From contig CAZSUT010000003.1 in assembly GCA_964610095.1 (NCBI GenBank), positions 21,088 through 85,087 of the forward strand: DNA of 64,000 bases, read 5' to 3'. The position numbers and the translations under genes were made by a program. The stretch comes from NS-12 sp964610095. GTDB taxonomy: Bacteria > Nitrospirota > Nitrospiria > Nitrospirales > NS-4. This document shows positions 52,861 to 61,491 of the stretch, in pieces. Below the pieces are notes generated by a model that worked only from the letters and a program-made list of their open reading frames with translations, was not told the DNA's origin and ran no database searches. Each line of letters opens with the position of its first letter. Position 1 is the first letter of the stretch.

Positions 52861-53475
52861 TCAGGCATGCTTCAACAAAATGCGTTCGAGGATGTTGGCC
52901 ACATCCTCACAGCGATCGGTGCCCTCCTCAAGGCTCTCATAGACCTCCTTCCACTTGATGACGACCATCGGGTCTTTCTCGCCCTCGAACAAGCGGGCGA
53001 TGGCGTCCCGCGTGATGCGATCAGCATCGTTCTCCAGGCTGTTGACCGTAACGAAACAGGCGTTCAAATCGGTCGTCTTACCCAACTGCGCGATGCCGCG
53101 GCCGAGTTCATCGCACGCCCGGTGAATGATGTCCGCCAGTTGGATCGCCTCGTGCGTCGGCTTCTCGACCTTGTAGATGGCCATCCGGTCGGTGACTGCT
53201 TCGACACAATCCAGCACGTCGTCGATCGCGCTGGCCAACCCATAAATGTCCTCCCGATCGATCGGCGTGATGAAAGTCTGGTTCAATTTCCTGATGATCG
53301 TATGGGTGATGGCGTCCCCGGCCGACTCGATTCGCTTGATCTCCCGGGCCTTGCGCTCGACATCCTCGTAGGACTCCATCATCTCTTTCAAGCGGCGGCT
53401 GCCGAGGACCATGTTCTGCGCCGCCTCATTGAACATCTCGAAAAAGGCGGGCTCGTGAGGGAAGAGGTTGAACAT
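52861..53475 (-). CDS. DUF47/PhoU-like phosphate transport regulator
   Basis: 204 residues, all-helical, with the family start FNLFPHEPAFFEMFNEAAQN and the PhoU-like metal-binding repeats EIKRIESAGDAITHTIIRKL and VNSLENDADRITRDAI. DUF47 proteins regulate the Pit transporter next to them. Start ATG 53475; the pit gene follows in the same operon. Confidence 0.94.
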   Translation of the reverse strand: MFNLFPHEPAFFEMFNEAAQNMVLGSRRLKEMMESYEDVERKAREIKRIESAGDAITHTIIRKLNQTFITPIDREDIYGLASAIDDVLDCVEAVTDRMAIYKVEKPTHEAIQLADIIHRACDELGRGIAQLGKTTDLNACFVTVNSLENDADRITRDAIARLFEGEKDPMVVIKWKEVYESLEEGTDRCEDVANILERILLKHA

Positions 53476-53574
53476 ACAGGATGGCTCCGTTGACGGGTTG
53501 TGCCTTGCCGTTCTCAGGCGAGCGCCAGCATAGCGTTTCCACCGAAATAAATCAACGCTGCGTTCCCCTCATTC

Positions 53575-54075
53575 TTAAAGGGATTCTTTCAACGCATCAC
53601 GCCAGGCTTGCACCATGGCGGGGTCCACATCTACCAGCACCACCGACTGAAGCGCTCGAGGCACAAACATCAGAATCTCCTTGATCATCATCGCGGCTGC
53701 ATCCGCATGCGCGACTCCACCCACACCGGTGCCCATCCCCGGGATAGCCACCGAGGCAAAGCCGCGTGCATCCGCCAGCGCGAGCGCCGCCTGCGTGGCG
53801 AGCGCCACGTTCTGAGGATCGATCCGCATGGCCGGCTCGGGCATCGTGGGCGCATGGATAATGGCCTGGTACTTGGTGCGCCCCCCCGAGGTCACCACTG
53901 CGCTGCCGACCGGAATCGGCGCCAGTCGCCGGGCTTCCTCATCCACCTCATTCCCAGCCGCGCGCTTGATGACACCTGCCACCCCACCGCCCATGATGCC
54001 AAGACTGTTGGCGGCGTTCACGATCGCCTGTACGTCCATATCCAGAATACTGCCGCGGACCACGCGAACCTGCAT
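53575..54075 (-). CDS. Macro-domain ADP-ribose-binding protein
   Basis: 166 residues, one macro domain. IVNAANSLGIMGGGVAGVIKRAAG and IPGMGTGVGGVAHADAA are the two ADP-ribose-binding loops; the N-A-A-N and G-G-G-V residues typical of MacroD/YmdB-type O-acetyl-ADP-ribose deacetylases are kept. An in-frame GTG five codons upstream (54090) is an alternative start. It stands downstream of the tolC-like gene on the same strand with a 32 bp gap, but functional linkage is doubtful. Confidence 0.9.
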   Translation of the reverse strand: MQVRVVRGSILDMDVQAIVNAANSLGIMGGGVAGVIKRAAGNEVDEEARRLAPIPVGSAVVTSGGRTKYQAIIHAPTMPEPAMRIDPQNVALATQAALALADARGFASVAIPGMGTGVGGVAHADAAAMMIKEILMFVPRALQSVVLVDVDPAMVQAWRDALKESL

Positions 54076-54107
54076 TCGTTGACCACCCACCGTCAGAACG
54101 AACCCCT

Positions 54108-55430
54108 CTAGAGTCCACCGATCGCATACTGCAAGCGCGTTTCGGCGATCTTCGAGTTGTACTGCGTCTGTGCCAGCCGGGTCTCTGCTGCAGTGACCGC
54201 CACCTCGCTCTGCGTAACCTCCACGATGGAACTCAAGCCCAACTTGTACCGTTGGCTGGCGAGCGAGAGAGACTCCCGCGCGATCGTGACCTCCTCCTGC
54301 ACCACCTTGACTTGCTGGATGAGCGTCACCAAATCAAGAAAGCTGTCCTGGACCTGCAATCGTATGTTCTGCGACACGGTGCGATAGATCGCCTGGGCCT
54401 CCCGGTGCTGCGCGGTCGCTTCCGCGACTTGGTTTTGGATCAGAAAGCCTGTGAAGAGCGGCACCGAGACGACACCACCCACGCCCCACCAGCCGCCTTC
54501 TTGAAGGTTCGGGCGGTTGGAAATGTGCTCGGTATCCCCCGCACCACCGACCGCTTGGAGGGTGGGGTAGTTCGTGCTGACCGCAGCGTTAATCCGATGC
54601 TCGGCCGTCCGCACCCGTTCCTTAATGGCAAGGAGTTCAGGACGGCGGTCCTGAGCTTCCGCCATGAGACCTTCAAGGGCACGGGGAGGATCGACCGTGA
54701 TCGGCACATCCTCCAACGTGTAGGCAGAGGGCCCCTCCACCCCCATGGCATTGTTCAGATCCGCAAAAGCCGTCGCAAGATCGTTGCGCGCGCGGATTAC
54801 CAGATACTCCGCATCGGACAACTGGACCTGCACTAAGCCCAAATCCAGCTTGGACTTGAGCTGGTTCCGGTACAGAGTCTCAACCTGCTGCTTAATGACT
54901 CCCCGCTCCCGCACGGTTTGCTCGGAGATCTCAACCAACCGCTTCTGCTTGAGGACATTCAGATAGGCAGCGACCGCACCGAGGATCACATCCGCGCGGC
55001 GGGTCAGCGCCTCCTTCTCAAACCTGGCCTTCTCAGACCGCTGGGCCTTGAGGCGGTTCTCGGTCTGGCCGAAATCATACAGCAGTTGGCTCGCCGCCAC
55101 ACCTACGGTCGCATCGCTCTGATTGGGCTCAATCAACGTACCCGACGGACGGAAGAGCGCGTTGGCACGGAGCGACCCATTCGTTTGAACTGCCATGCCC
55201 CCAACCTGCGGATAGTACGGTGCCTCAGCCTGCTTGGCCCGCGCGTGGGCCGCCTGCACGGCGAATTCGGCCGATTGGAGCGTAGGGTGCTTCTCCAACG
55301 CCGTCTGGATGGCTTGCCGAAGCGCCAGCCGAGGCGTTTCACTGGGCGGTGCAGCCAGCTGCCCCCACGCCGTTTCCACCAGAACCAACCCAATGATCAT
55401 TCCGATCGCCCCGATCCCGTTATGCCGCAT
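54108..55430 (-). CDS. TolC family outer membrane efflux protein
   Basis: 440 residues: signal peptide (about 1-23) and two TolC-type repeats of coiled coil and barrel strands (about 35-220 and 240-440), for example LRQAIQTALEKHPTLQSAEFAVQAA and the second half ending LAQTQYNSKIAETRLQYAIGGL. It forms the outer membrane exit duct for the RND pump encoded upstream (59 bp gap to the adaptor). Confidence 0.93.
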   Translation of the reverse strand: MRHNGIGAIGMIIGLVLVETAWGQLAAPPSETPRLALRQAIQTALEKHPTLQSAEFAVQAAHARAKQAEAPYYPQVGGMAVQTNGSLRANALFRPSGTLIEPNQSDATVGVAASQLLYDFGQTENRLKAQRSEKARFEKEALTRRADVILGAVAAYLNVLKQKRLVEISEQTVRERGVIKQQVETLYRNQLKSKLDLGLVQVQLSDAEYLVIRARNDLATAFADLNNAMGVEGPSAYTLEDVPITVDPPRALEGLMAEAQDRRPELLAIKERVRTAEHRINAAVSTNYPTLQAVGGAGDTEHISNRPNLQEGGWWGVGGVVSVPLFTGFLIQNQVAEATAQHREAQAIYRTVSQNIRLQVQDSFLDLVTLIQQVKVVQEEVTIARESLSLASQRYKLGLSSIVEVTQSEVAVTAAETRLAQTQYNSKIAETRLQYAIGGL

Positions 55431-55489
55431 CCCTCTTCCTCCTTAGTAAGTGAGACAGGAACGACTGCGCGATAGGCACACTGACGAGT

Positions 55490-56674
55490 TTAGTACTGTT
55501 GACTGCTCGACTTCCCAGCGGGGAGATTGTAGGGAAACGCCTTGACCGTTATTCCATCGGAAAGACTGGCTTTGCCCACCACGACGACGTCTTCGGAGCC
55601 CGTGAGCCCTTCTGTGACTTCGACCCAGACGCCGTCATCAATATCGGTCTTGACCGGCACCCTTCGCGCAACCCCCTGCTCGACGACGAACACAGCCTTG
55701 GTTGAATTGGACGAGACCAACGCGGCAGGGGGGATCACCAAGGCGTCCCGATGCTGACGGAGTGACAGCACCACTTCCACAAACATCCCGGACACCAAAG
55801 CCTCCCCTGGATTGGGGATATCGATCTCCACCAGCATGGTGCGGGTACTGGGATCAAGCGACATCGTGGAGCGGGTAACGGTCGTCTCGATCTTTTTTTC
55901 CGCCGGTTCCTTGAGAACGATTGTGGCCGGCGTGCCCTTCTTCACGAAGGGCGCATCCTCCTGAGGAACATTGACATAGACTCGCAGCGTGGACACATCC
56001 ATGATCGTGAAGAGAGGCACCGCCTGCGTCGCGGAAGACGTGGCAACTTGAATGAGCGCGCCGGGGTCGGCAAACCGGGCGGTCACCACCCCGTCGTATG
56101 GCGCGCGCACCTTCGTGTAATCCAACCACGTCTGTCTTTGCTCCAAGAGATGCTTTGCGGCCTTCGCCGACGCCTCGGCCACATCAACATCCTGTTTGGC
56201 GATGACGTCGGGCGCCTCCTTCCGGACCTGCGCGAGCCGCTCGTAGGTCACCTTCTTAATGGTGTAGTCCGCCAGCGCCTGCTCGTACTGCTGCTCGATC
56301 TCCGGCGCGTCGATCACCGCCAGGACTTGTCCCTGCTTCACCTGGTCTCCTTTGTCGTAATTGATAGCCTTCAGATAGCCGGAGACCTTGGCATAAATCG
56401 TCGTCTGGTGAAGGGGCGAAACGGTTGCCGGCAAGCGGAGCGTGGCAGCCACGTCGCGCCGTGCTGGTTTGACAACCTGCACTTCCGGGACGCTCCCGGA
56501 CTCCTTGGCCGCCCCAAGAGTCTTGGCGGAGGATGGAGATGCTTTCGGATCGACGGGCTGTGTGCCCGATTCCAACACCCAGAAACCAGCACCGAGCAGG
56601 AGCGCAACGCCGACACCGACCACCAATAACTTCATCCGTGGCCTTTTCGGCGCGAGAGGTTCCTCAGGCGGCAT
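55490..56674 (-). CDS. RND efflux periplasmic adaptor (membrane fusion protein)
   Basis: 394 residues. An N-terminal membrane segment (about 14-34), then lipoyl half-motifs (VSPLHQTTIYAKVSGYL and VRAPYDGVVTARFADPGALIQ), a short alpha-hairpin between them, and beta-barrel plus membrane-proximal domains (about 200-370). The start used, ATG 56674 with GAAAGAG eight bases upstream, lies inside the end of the permease gene; two ATG/GTG codons further upstream are alternatives. Confidence 0.92.
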   Translation of the reverse strand: MPPEEPLAPKRPRMKLLVVGVGVALLLGAGFWVLESGTQPVDPKASPSSAKTLGAAKESGSVPEVQVVKPARRDVAATLRLPATVSPLHQTTIYAKVSGYLKAINYDKGDQVKQGQVLAVIDAPEIEQQYEQALADYTIKKVTYERLAQVRKEAPDVIAKQDVDVAEASAKAAKHLLEQRQTWLDYTKVRAPYDGVVTARFADPGALIQVATSSATQAVPLFTIMDVSTLRVYVNVPQEDAPFVKKGTPATIVLKEPAEKKIETTVTRSTMSLDPSTRTMLVEIDIPNPGEALVSGMFVEVVLSLRQHRDALVIPPAALVSSNSTKAVFVVEQGVARRVPVKTDIDDGVWVEVTEGLTGSEDVVVVGKASLSDGITVKAFPYNLPAGKSSSQQY

Positions 56675-59600
56675 GGGACGCTCTTTCATTCGGCGCAAGG
56701 GCAGCCATGCTGTGCAGGATCGGGACCACGAGCAATGTCATCACGCACGAAACCGCGACCCCGCCGATCACGGCGCGGGCCAGAGGCATATTGGCTTCCG
56801 CGCCCTCGCCGAATCCTATAGCCATGGGGAGCAGGCCCAAGCACGTCGCCAGCGCCGTCATCAGGACCGGCCGTAGCCGCAGGCGACCGGCCATGACGAC
56901 GGCCTCCTGAGCTGGAATGCCGTCCTGCATGAGGGCGTTGGCGAAGTCCACCACCAAGATGCTGTTCGACACGACGATCCCAATCATCATCAAGGTTCCG
57001 ATCAGCGATTCCAGATTAACCGAGGTGCCCGTGAGCAGCAGCATCCAGACGACCCCGATGAACCCCAGCGGCACGGCCACGAGAATCACGAGCGGGTCGC
57101 GATATGAGCGGAACAGCCCCACCATGACCAGGTACACCAGCACCGCCGCAAGCGGCAGCGTCACGGTAAAACCTCGGATGGTCGCTCGCATGCTGTCGAG
57201 TTCCCCTTTCATCACCATCGTCACGTCCTTGGGCAGCGTCACGCCGGCCAGCGCGTGCTCGACCCGCCGGGCCACGGTCCCAAGGTCATTGCCAGCCACA
57301 CCGAACATCACATCCACAGCGCGCTGCAAGTCATAGTGATCTATCGTCTCTGGGCCAGTTTTCCGCTCCATCGTCACCACATCCTTGAGCAGGACCGGCA
57401 GCTTATTCCCATCGCCGGCATACAAGCCACTGGAAGGCAAGGTCGGCATGCCCGCGAATGGCGTGTTCTGGAGCGAGAAGGTCGAGCCGCCAAGCCGACC
57501 TGAGCCCACCACCGTGACCGGCAGATCGGTGATGCGAGCCCCAACCAGAGGAGTCAACAGGAAGTCTTCAAACCGCGTCAGGTTCTGCTCGGGATATTGC
57601 GCCACCACGAAATAGGCGTTGTTGGTCTTGGGGTCGATCCAATACCCTGGGTCGCCGCTGATGTTCGAACTCAACGCTGTGACCACATCCGACAACACCT
57701 GTTGCTCGGTCAAGCCCAGCAACCCCGCCTTCACATGGTCCACGTTCAGATGGATCTCCGGATACTCCATTCCCTGCCGGACCCGCACATCGAGCGTCCC
57801 GGGGACGGACGCCACGACGTCGAGGATCTTCGTCGCCGCGTCATTCAGGTCGGCCAGCTTCGGTCCGCTGATCTTGATGTCCACGGGGGCTGGAAGCCCG
57901 GCGTTGATCACGTCGCCGACCACTCCGCCGGTCTGGAACGAGAACTTGAGTCCCGACACGTCACGGCGGAGATCGGCACGAATCCGGTCTATGTACTCGT
58001 CGGTCCGTCCCGCGTGCCCTTTGACGAGGCTGACTAGGACGAACGCCTGGTGCGGGCCGGCGACTGGCGTGTACAAGACCATCCACCCTTGCGGCAACCC
58101 CACGTTCGACACGATCTGATCCAATTCGCCCTTGGGGATGTCCTTGCGGATGATCTCTTCGATGCTCCCTACGATGGCCTCGGTCTTTTCCAACCGCGTG
58201 CCTTCCGGCGCGGCCACATGCAGGATGAACTCACCGGCGTCCACCTTGGGAAAGAATTCCGCCGCCAACTGAGGAGCCAGCGCCATCGACACGACGAAGA
58301 CCCCCGCGACAGCGGAGATGACGATCGCCTTGCGCCTCAATCCCCACCGCAAAAACGCCACATAGGCATTCGCCAGGATCTCAAACAGGCTGAACCGCCG
58401 CCCGCCCTCCTGCGCAAGCGCCCCTTCCCGATGATAGGCCGCGATGGCCACCGGCGCCACCGTGAGGGAGGTGATGTACGAGGCCCCCATCGCGTATGCC
58501 ACCGCCAAGGCCAGCGGGACGAACAGAAACCGGATCGTGCCGGTGAAGAACATGATCGGCAGATAGACGATCAGAATGCTGACCGTGATGACCAGCAGCG
58601 GCAGCGCGACTTCAGAGGCCCCATCCGCCGCTGCTTCCCTGACCGACTTCCCCATCTCCAGATGCCGGTGGATGTTCTCCAACACGACGATGGAGTTATC
58701 CACCAACGTGCCCACGGCCAGGGCCAGCCCGCCCAATGTCATGATGTTAATAGAATGGCCGGTGAAGTAGAGCAACACCAAGGCGGTGGTGATGGACAGC
58801 GGAATGGCCAGCGCGATGATGAGCATGGATCTGACACTGCCGAGGAACAGCAGGATCATTACGCAGGCCAGCCCCCCGCCCAGGAGCATCTCATGTTCGA
58901 CGGTCGCCAGCGCCTGCCTAATGTACAGGGACTGGTCGAAGATCAGCTTGGCCTCCAGATCCGCCGGAATTCCTTTCAGCTTGGGCAAAGCTTCCCGGAT
59001 GCCATCGAGCACGGCCAGGGTGTTGGCTCCCGCCTGCTTGAGGATCGGCACGTACACGGAGCGCCGTCCGTTCACCCGCACGACATTCACCTGGACCGCC
59101 GTGGAGTCCGCCGCCGTGCCGACATCCTTGAGATAAACCGGGACCCCGTTGACGACTTTGATCGGGAAGTCATTCATCTCCTTGACCAGCGAGACGATGC
59201 TGTTGCTGTAGACGTTGTAGTCGAAGTCGCCGATCTTGACATTCCCTGCCGGCACCAGGAGGTTCTCGGCGTTGACCGCCTTGACGATCTCGTTCGTGCT
59301 GATCCCGCGCGCCAGCATCTTCTCGCGATTGAGAAAGACCGTGATCTGGCGCACTGAGCCGCCGAACGTGGGCGGGAGCGAGACGCCCTGGACCGTGCCT
59401 AACTGCGGACGGATCGAGAAATAGGCGATGTCGCGGACCTCCTTCTCGCTGAGGGTCGCGCTGCTCAAGGTCAGATTGGCGATCGGCAGATTCTGCGCCC
59501 CGAACTTGATGATCGTCGGCGGAAACATCCCTTTCGGCATGAACCGCAGGGCGGAATAGGTCAGGCTGGTGATCTCGGCCAAGCCGGCGTCGACATTGTA

Positions 59601-59888
59601 GTTGGGATGGAAATAGATCTTGATCAGGCTGACGCCGGGGAGCGAGCGGGACTCGATGTGCTCAACGTAGCTGGCCTGAAGGAAAAGCTGCTCGAGCCGC
59701 AGGGTGATGGCCCCTTCCATCTCGGAAGGACCCATGCCTTTGTAGAAGGTGGCGACCGCCACCACCGGGATGTTGATCTCGGGGAAGATGTCCCGGACCA
59801 TCTTCTGGTAGGACACCACCCCCAGGATCACGACGATCAGGCTGATCGCGACCACCGCATAGGGGTTCTTGAGCGAAGCGCGGACCAT
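56664..59888 (-). CDS. RND family efflux permease
   Basis: 1074 residues, twelve transmembrane helices and two large periplasmic loops (about 35-340 and 565-880). The proton-relay helix 4 reads GTLVDNSIVVLENI: one Asp kept, the second Asp of AcrB replaced by Asn, as in many HAE-type relatives. Substrate (drugs, metals or lipids) cannot be decided; the sequence lacks the CusA Met cluster on reading. It is first in the operon, with no Shine-Dalgarno sequence; a TAGAAT -10 box lies ten bases before the ATG. Confidence 0.94.
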   Translation of the reverse strand: MVRASLKNPYAVVAISLIVVILGVVSYQKMVRDIFPEINIPVVAVATFYKGMGPSEMEGAITLRLEQLFLQASYVEHIESRSLPGVSLIKIYFHPNYNVDAGLAEITSLTYSALRFMPKGMFPPTIIKFGAQNLPIANLTLSSATLSEKEVRDIAYFSIRPQLGTVQGVSLPPTFGGSVRQITVFLNREKMLARGISTNEIVKAVNAENLLVPAGNVKIGDFDYNVYSNSIVSLVKEMNDFPIKVVNGVPVYLKDVGTAADSTAVQVNVVRVNGRRSVYVPILKQAGANTLAVLDGIREALPKLKGIPADLEAKLIFDQSLYIRQALATVEHEMLLGGGLACVMILLFLGSVRSMLIIALAIPLSITTALVLLYFTGHSINIMTLGGLALAVGTLVDNSIVVLENIHRHLEMGKSVREAAADGASEVALPLLVITVSILIVYLPIMFFTGTIRFLFVPLALAVAYAMGASYITSLTVAPVAIAAYHREGALAQEGGRRFSLFEILANAYVAFLRWGLRRKAIVISAVAGVFVVSMALAPQLAAEFFPKVDAGEFILHVAAPEGTRLEKTEAIVGSIEEIIRKDIPKGELDQIVSNVGLPQGWMVLYTPVAGPHQAFVLVSLVKGHAGRTDEYIDRIRADLRRDVSGLKFSFQTGGVVGDVINAGLPAPVDIKISGPKLADLNDAATKILDVVASVPGTLDVRVRQGMEYPEIHLNVDHVKAGLLGLTEQQVLSDVVTALSSNISGDPGYWIDPKTNNAYFVVAQYPEQNLTRFEDFLLTPLVGARITDLPVTVVGSGRLGGSTFSLQNTPFAGMPTLPSSGLYAGDGNKLPVLLKDVVTMERKTGPETIDHYDLQRAVDVMFGVAGNDLGTVARRVEHALAGVTLPKDVTMVMKGELDSMRATIRGFTVTLPLAAVLVYLVMVGLFRSYRDPLVILVAVPLGFIGVVWMLLLTGTSVNLESLIGTLMMIGIVVSNSILVVDFANALMQDGIPAQEAVVMAGRLRLRPVLMTALATCLGLLPMAIGFGEGAEANMPLARAVIGGVAVSCVMTLLVVPILHSMAALAPNERASHAA

Positions 59889-59898
59889 TTAGGAAGTA

Positions 59899-59927
59899 AT
59901 TCTAAGAGAGCATCGCGTCAGGGTCAA
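59899..59927 (-). promoter_or_regulatory. Promoter of the RND efflux operon, abutting the start codon
   Basis: On the minus strand TTGACC (59922-59927), 17 bp spacer, TAGAAT (59899-59904). Only ten bases separate the -10 box from the ATG at 59888, so the transcript should have a leader of about 3-4 nt. Confidence 0.6.
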
Positions 59928-59967
59928 GGAAAGAGGGGGATCGAGGTGTCGCACGGGAAGTTCAGGG

Positions 59968-60045
59968 TGGTGGTCCCAACGGGATTTGAACCCGTGTTTA
60001 TGCCTTGAGAGGGCACCGTCCTAGGCCAGGCTAGACGATGGGACC
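59968..60045 (-). tRNA. tRNA-Glu(CTC)
   Basis: 78 nt with encoded CCA (59968-59970). Acceptor stem GGTCCCA/TGGGACC. Anticodon stem GTGCC/GGCAT encloses loop CTCTCAA, anticodon CTC, reading GAG. T-arm GGGTTCAAATCCC is intact. Confidence 0.96.
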
Positions 60046-60131
60046 CCTGGTCGTGATGGAATTAACCTAAGCGGTTGAAAACAGCGGCACCTTAACGGAA
60101 ACATTGCCGGCTTGTCAACACACAACCATCC

Positions 60132-60161
60132 TTGCGCGGGTCAGCTGCCAACTGCTATAAC
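60132..60161 (+). promoter_or_regulatory. Promoter of the ferredoxin gene
   Basis: TTGCGC (60132-60137), 18 bp spacer, TATAAC (60156-60161), about 50 bp before the GTG at 60210. Confidence 0.4.
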
Positions 60162-60209
60162 GTGACTGATTACCGGTTATTCTCGGTCGCATAGGAGACT
60201 GAACACAAC

Positions 60210-60632
60210 GTGGGCGGAATCAATCCATATATTGAAAAATCGGAAGTCGAACTCCCGAAGAAGGCGTACAAAATCACCTTCCGCCGCCCGGAGGGTCCGC
60301 CCATCGTTTTTGAGGTGGATCCGAGCAAGTTGCCCTATGGTCCGACAGGCCTCCCCGGCAGCATTCTGGACATCGCGCTCAATGGAGGAGCCGGCATTGA
60401 TCTCGAGCATGCGTGCGGTGGAGTCTGTGCCTGCTCGACCTGTCACGTGAAAGTGGTCAAAGGGCTGGAGTCCTGCAATGAACCCACGGATGACGAGCTC
60501 GATCAGCTTGATGAAGCGCCGGATATCGGATTAAATTCCCGCCTGGGTTGCCAATGCGTCCCGAACGGGAGCACGGACATCGAGATCGAGATTCCCGCCT
60601 GGAATAAGAATCTCGTCAAGGAAGGACATTAA
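60210..60632 (+). CDS. fdx: [2Fe-2S] ferredoxin, adrenodoxin/Isc-type
   Basis: 140 residues. Cluster cysteines C69, C75, C78 (in ACGGVCACSTC) and C114 (in RLGCQC) follow the adrenodoxin C-x5-C-x2-C...C pattern of Isc ferredoxins. The N-terminus is about 20 residues longer than E. coli Fdx. Such ferredoxins supply electrons for Fe-S cluster assembly. GTG start with AGGAG about twelve bases upstream. It is convergent with an FNR-like flavoprotein gene eight bases away; iscR and iscS lie 2.5 kb on. Confidence 0.92.
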   Translation: MGGINPYIEKSEVELPKKAYKITFRRPEGPPIVFEVDPSKLPYGPTGLPGSILDIALNGGAGIDLEHACGGVCACSTCHVKVVKGLESCNEPTDDELDQLDEAPDIGLNSRLGCQCVPNGSTDIEIEIPAWNKNLVKEGH

Positions 60633-60640
60633 CGCGCCTT

Positions 60641-61351
60641 TCAATCGTAGGTTTCGAACTTCGCCTCCTTCCGACCAAATCCCAGTTCCGATAAGTATGT
60701 CTTGAGCGGCCTGATGAAGGCCTTCGTCCCGCAGACCATCGGCAAAAAGTCCTTCCGCCCCTGCCACAACGACGCGAGGATCTCGCTCTCCGACCGCCGT
60801 TCCTCTTCCGCCGGCCCGCTCCCATCCAAGACGGTCGGAAGATACCGGAAGGCTTTGTGGCGCGCCGCCATCTCTTGAAGCTCGTCGTGATAGATCCGCT
60901 CCGTCTGTGTGGGTGAGCCGTAGATCAAAGTCGCTTGACACGACACAGGACCCTCGAACAATTCCCGAAGGATGCACCGAATCGGAACAATGCCAGTGAA
61001 TCGCGCCACCAAGACGAGGTCTACGGTCAACGGGCGAGGAACCGTGAAATTCCCGTAGGGCCCCGCCAAGATCAGTTCATCCCCTTCCTTGACTGACGAG
61101 AGATAGCCGCTCCCCAGCCCACCCGGAACCCGGTCGAACACCAGTACCAACTCTCCGGAAGAGGATTCCGGCTCGGCCATCGAGTAGGCCCGCGTCAACG
61201 GCGGGCGCTCCCCTACTGGGAGTTTGAGCGACACCCACTGGCCTGGTTTGAAGGAGATCTTCGACTCGAGAGGAATGAGGACCAGCTCACGGACCGTCGG
61301 GGAGAGCGTTCGCGCCCGCGTCACCTTGGTCCGTTGTGTCGGTTCACCCAT
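60641..61351 (-). CDS. Ferredoxin-NAD(P)H reductase-like FAD oxidoreductase
   Basis: 236 residues. The FAD-binding barrel has RAYSMAEP (RxYS motif) and GGLGSGYLSS; the NAD(P)-binding half has GIVPIRCIL and the terminal CGTKAFIRPLKTYL, in which Gly-Thr-Lys replaces the usual Gly-Pro-Pro. Chosen start ATG 61351 lies just before tRNA-Gln; a longer frame would run through the tRNA gene and was rejected. Facing the ferredoxin gene end to end, it could be that ferredoxin's reductase, but convergent genes need not be partners. Confidence 0.85.
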   Translation of the reverse strand: MGEPTQRTKVTRARTLSPTVRELVLIPLESKISFKPGQWVSLKLPVGERPPLTRAYSMAEPESSSGELVLVFDRVPGGLGSGYLSSVKEGDELILAGPYGNFTVPRPLTVDLVLVARFTGIVPIRCILRELFEGPVSCQATLIYGSPTQTERIYHDELQEMAARHKAFRYLPTVLDGSGPAEEERRSESEILASLWQGRKDFLPMVCGTKAFIRPLKTYLSELGFGRKEAKFETYD

Positions 61352-61377
61352 GTGGAGAGACAAGAGGAAAGGGGAAG

Positions 61378-61451
61378 TGGCTGGGGGACTAGGATTCGAA
61401 CCTAGGTAGACAGATCCAGAGTCTGTCGTCCTACCACTAGACGATCCCCCA
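61378..61451 (-). tRNA. tRNA-Gln(CTG)
   Basis: 74 nt with encoded CCA (61378-61380). Acceptor stem TGGGGGA/TCCCCCA. Anticodon stem ACAGA/TCTGT encloses loop CTCTGGA, anticodon CTG, reading CAG. T-arm GGTTCGAATCC is intact. It lies 40 bp after gltX on the same strand. Confidence 0.97.
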
Positions 61452-61491
61452 ACCAGCAACGTGTGGTAGCGTCCCTGCAATTATCGGTGGC

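Noticed and set aside
58050..59357. 435-codon plus-strand ORF opposite the RND permease
   Set aside because: Antisense shadow; the permease reads through continuously with expected helices.
61352..61480. Longer N-terminus of the FNR-like gene
   Set aside because: The extra 43 codons would run through the tRNA-Gln gene; the Met at 61351 fits the family start.
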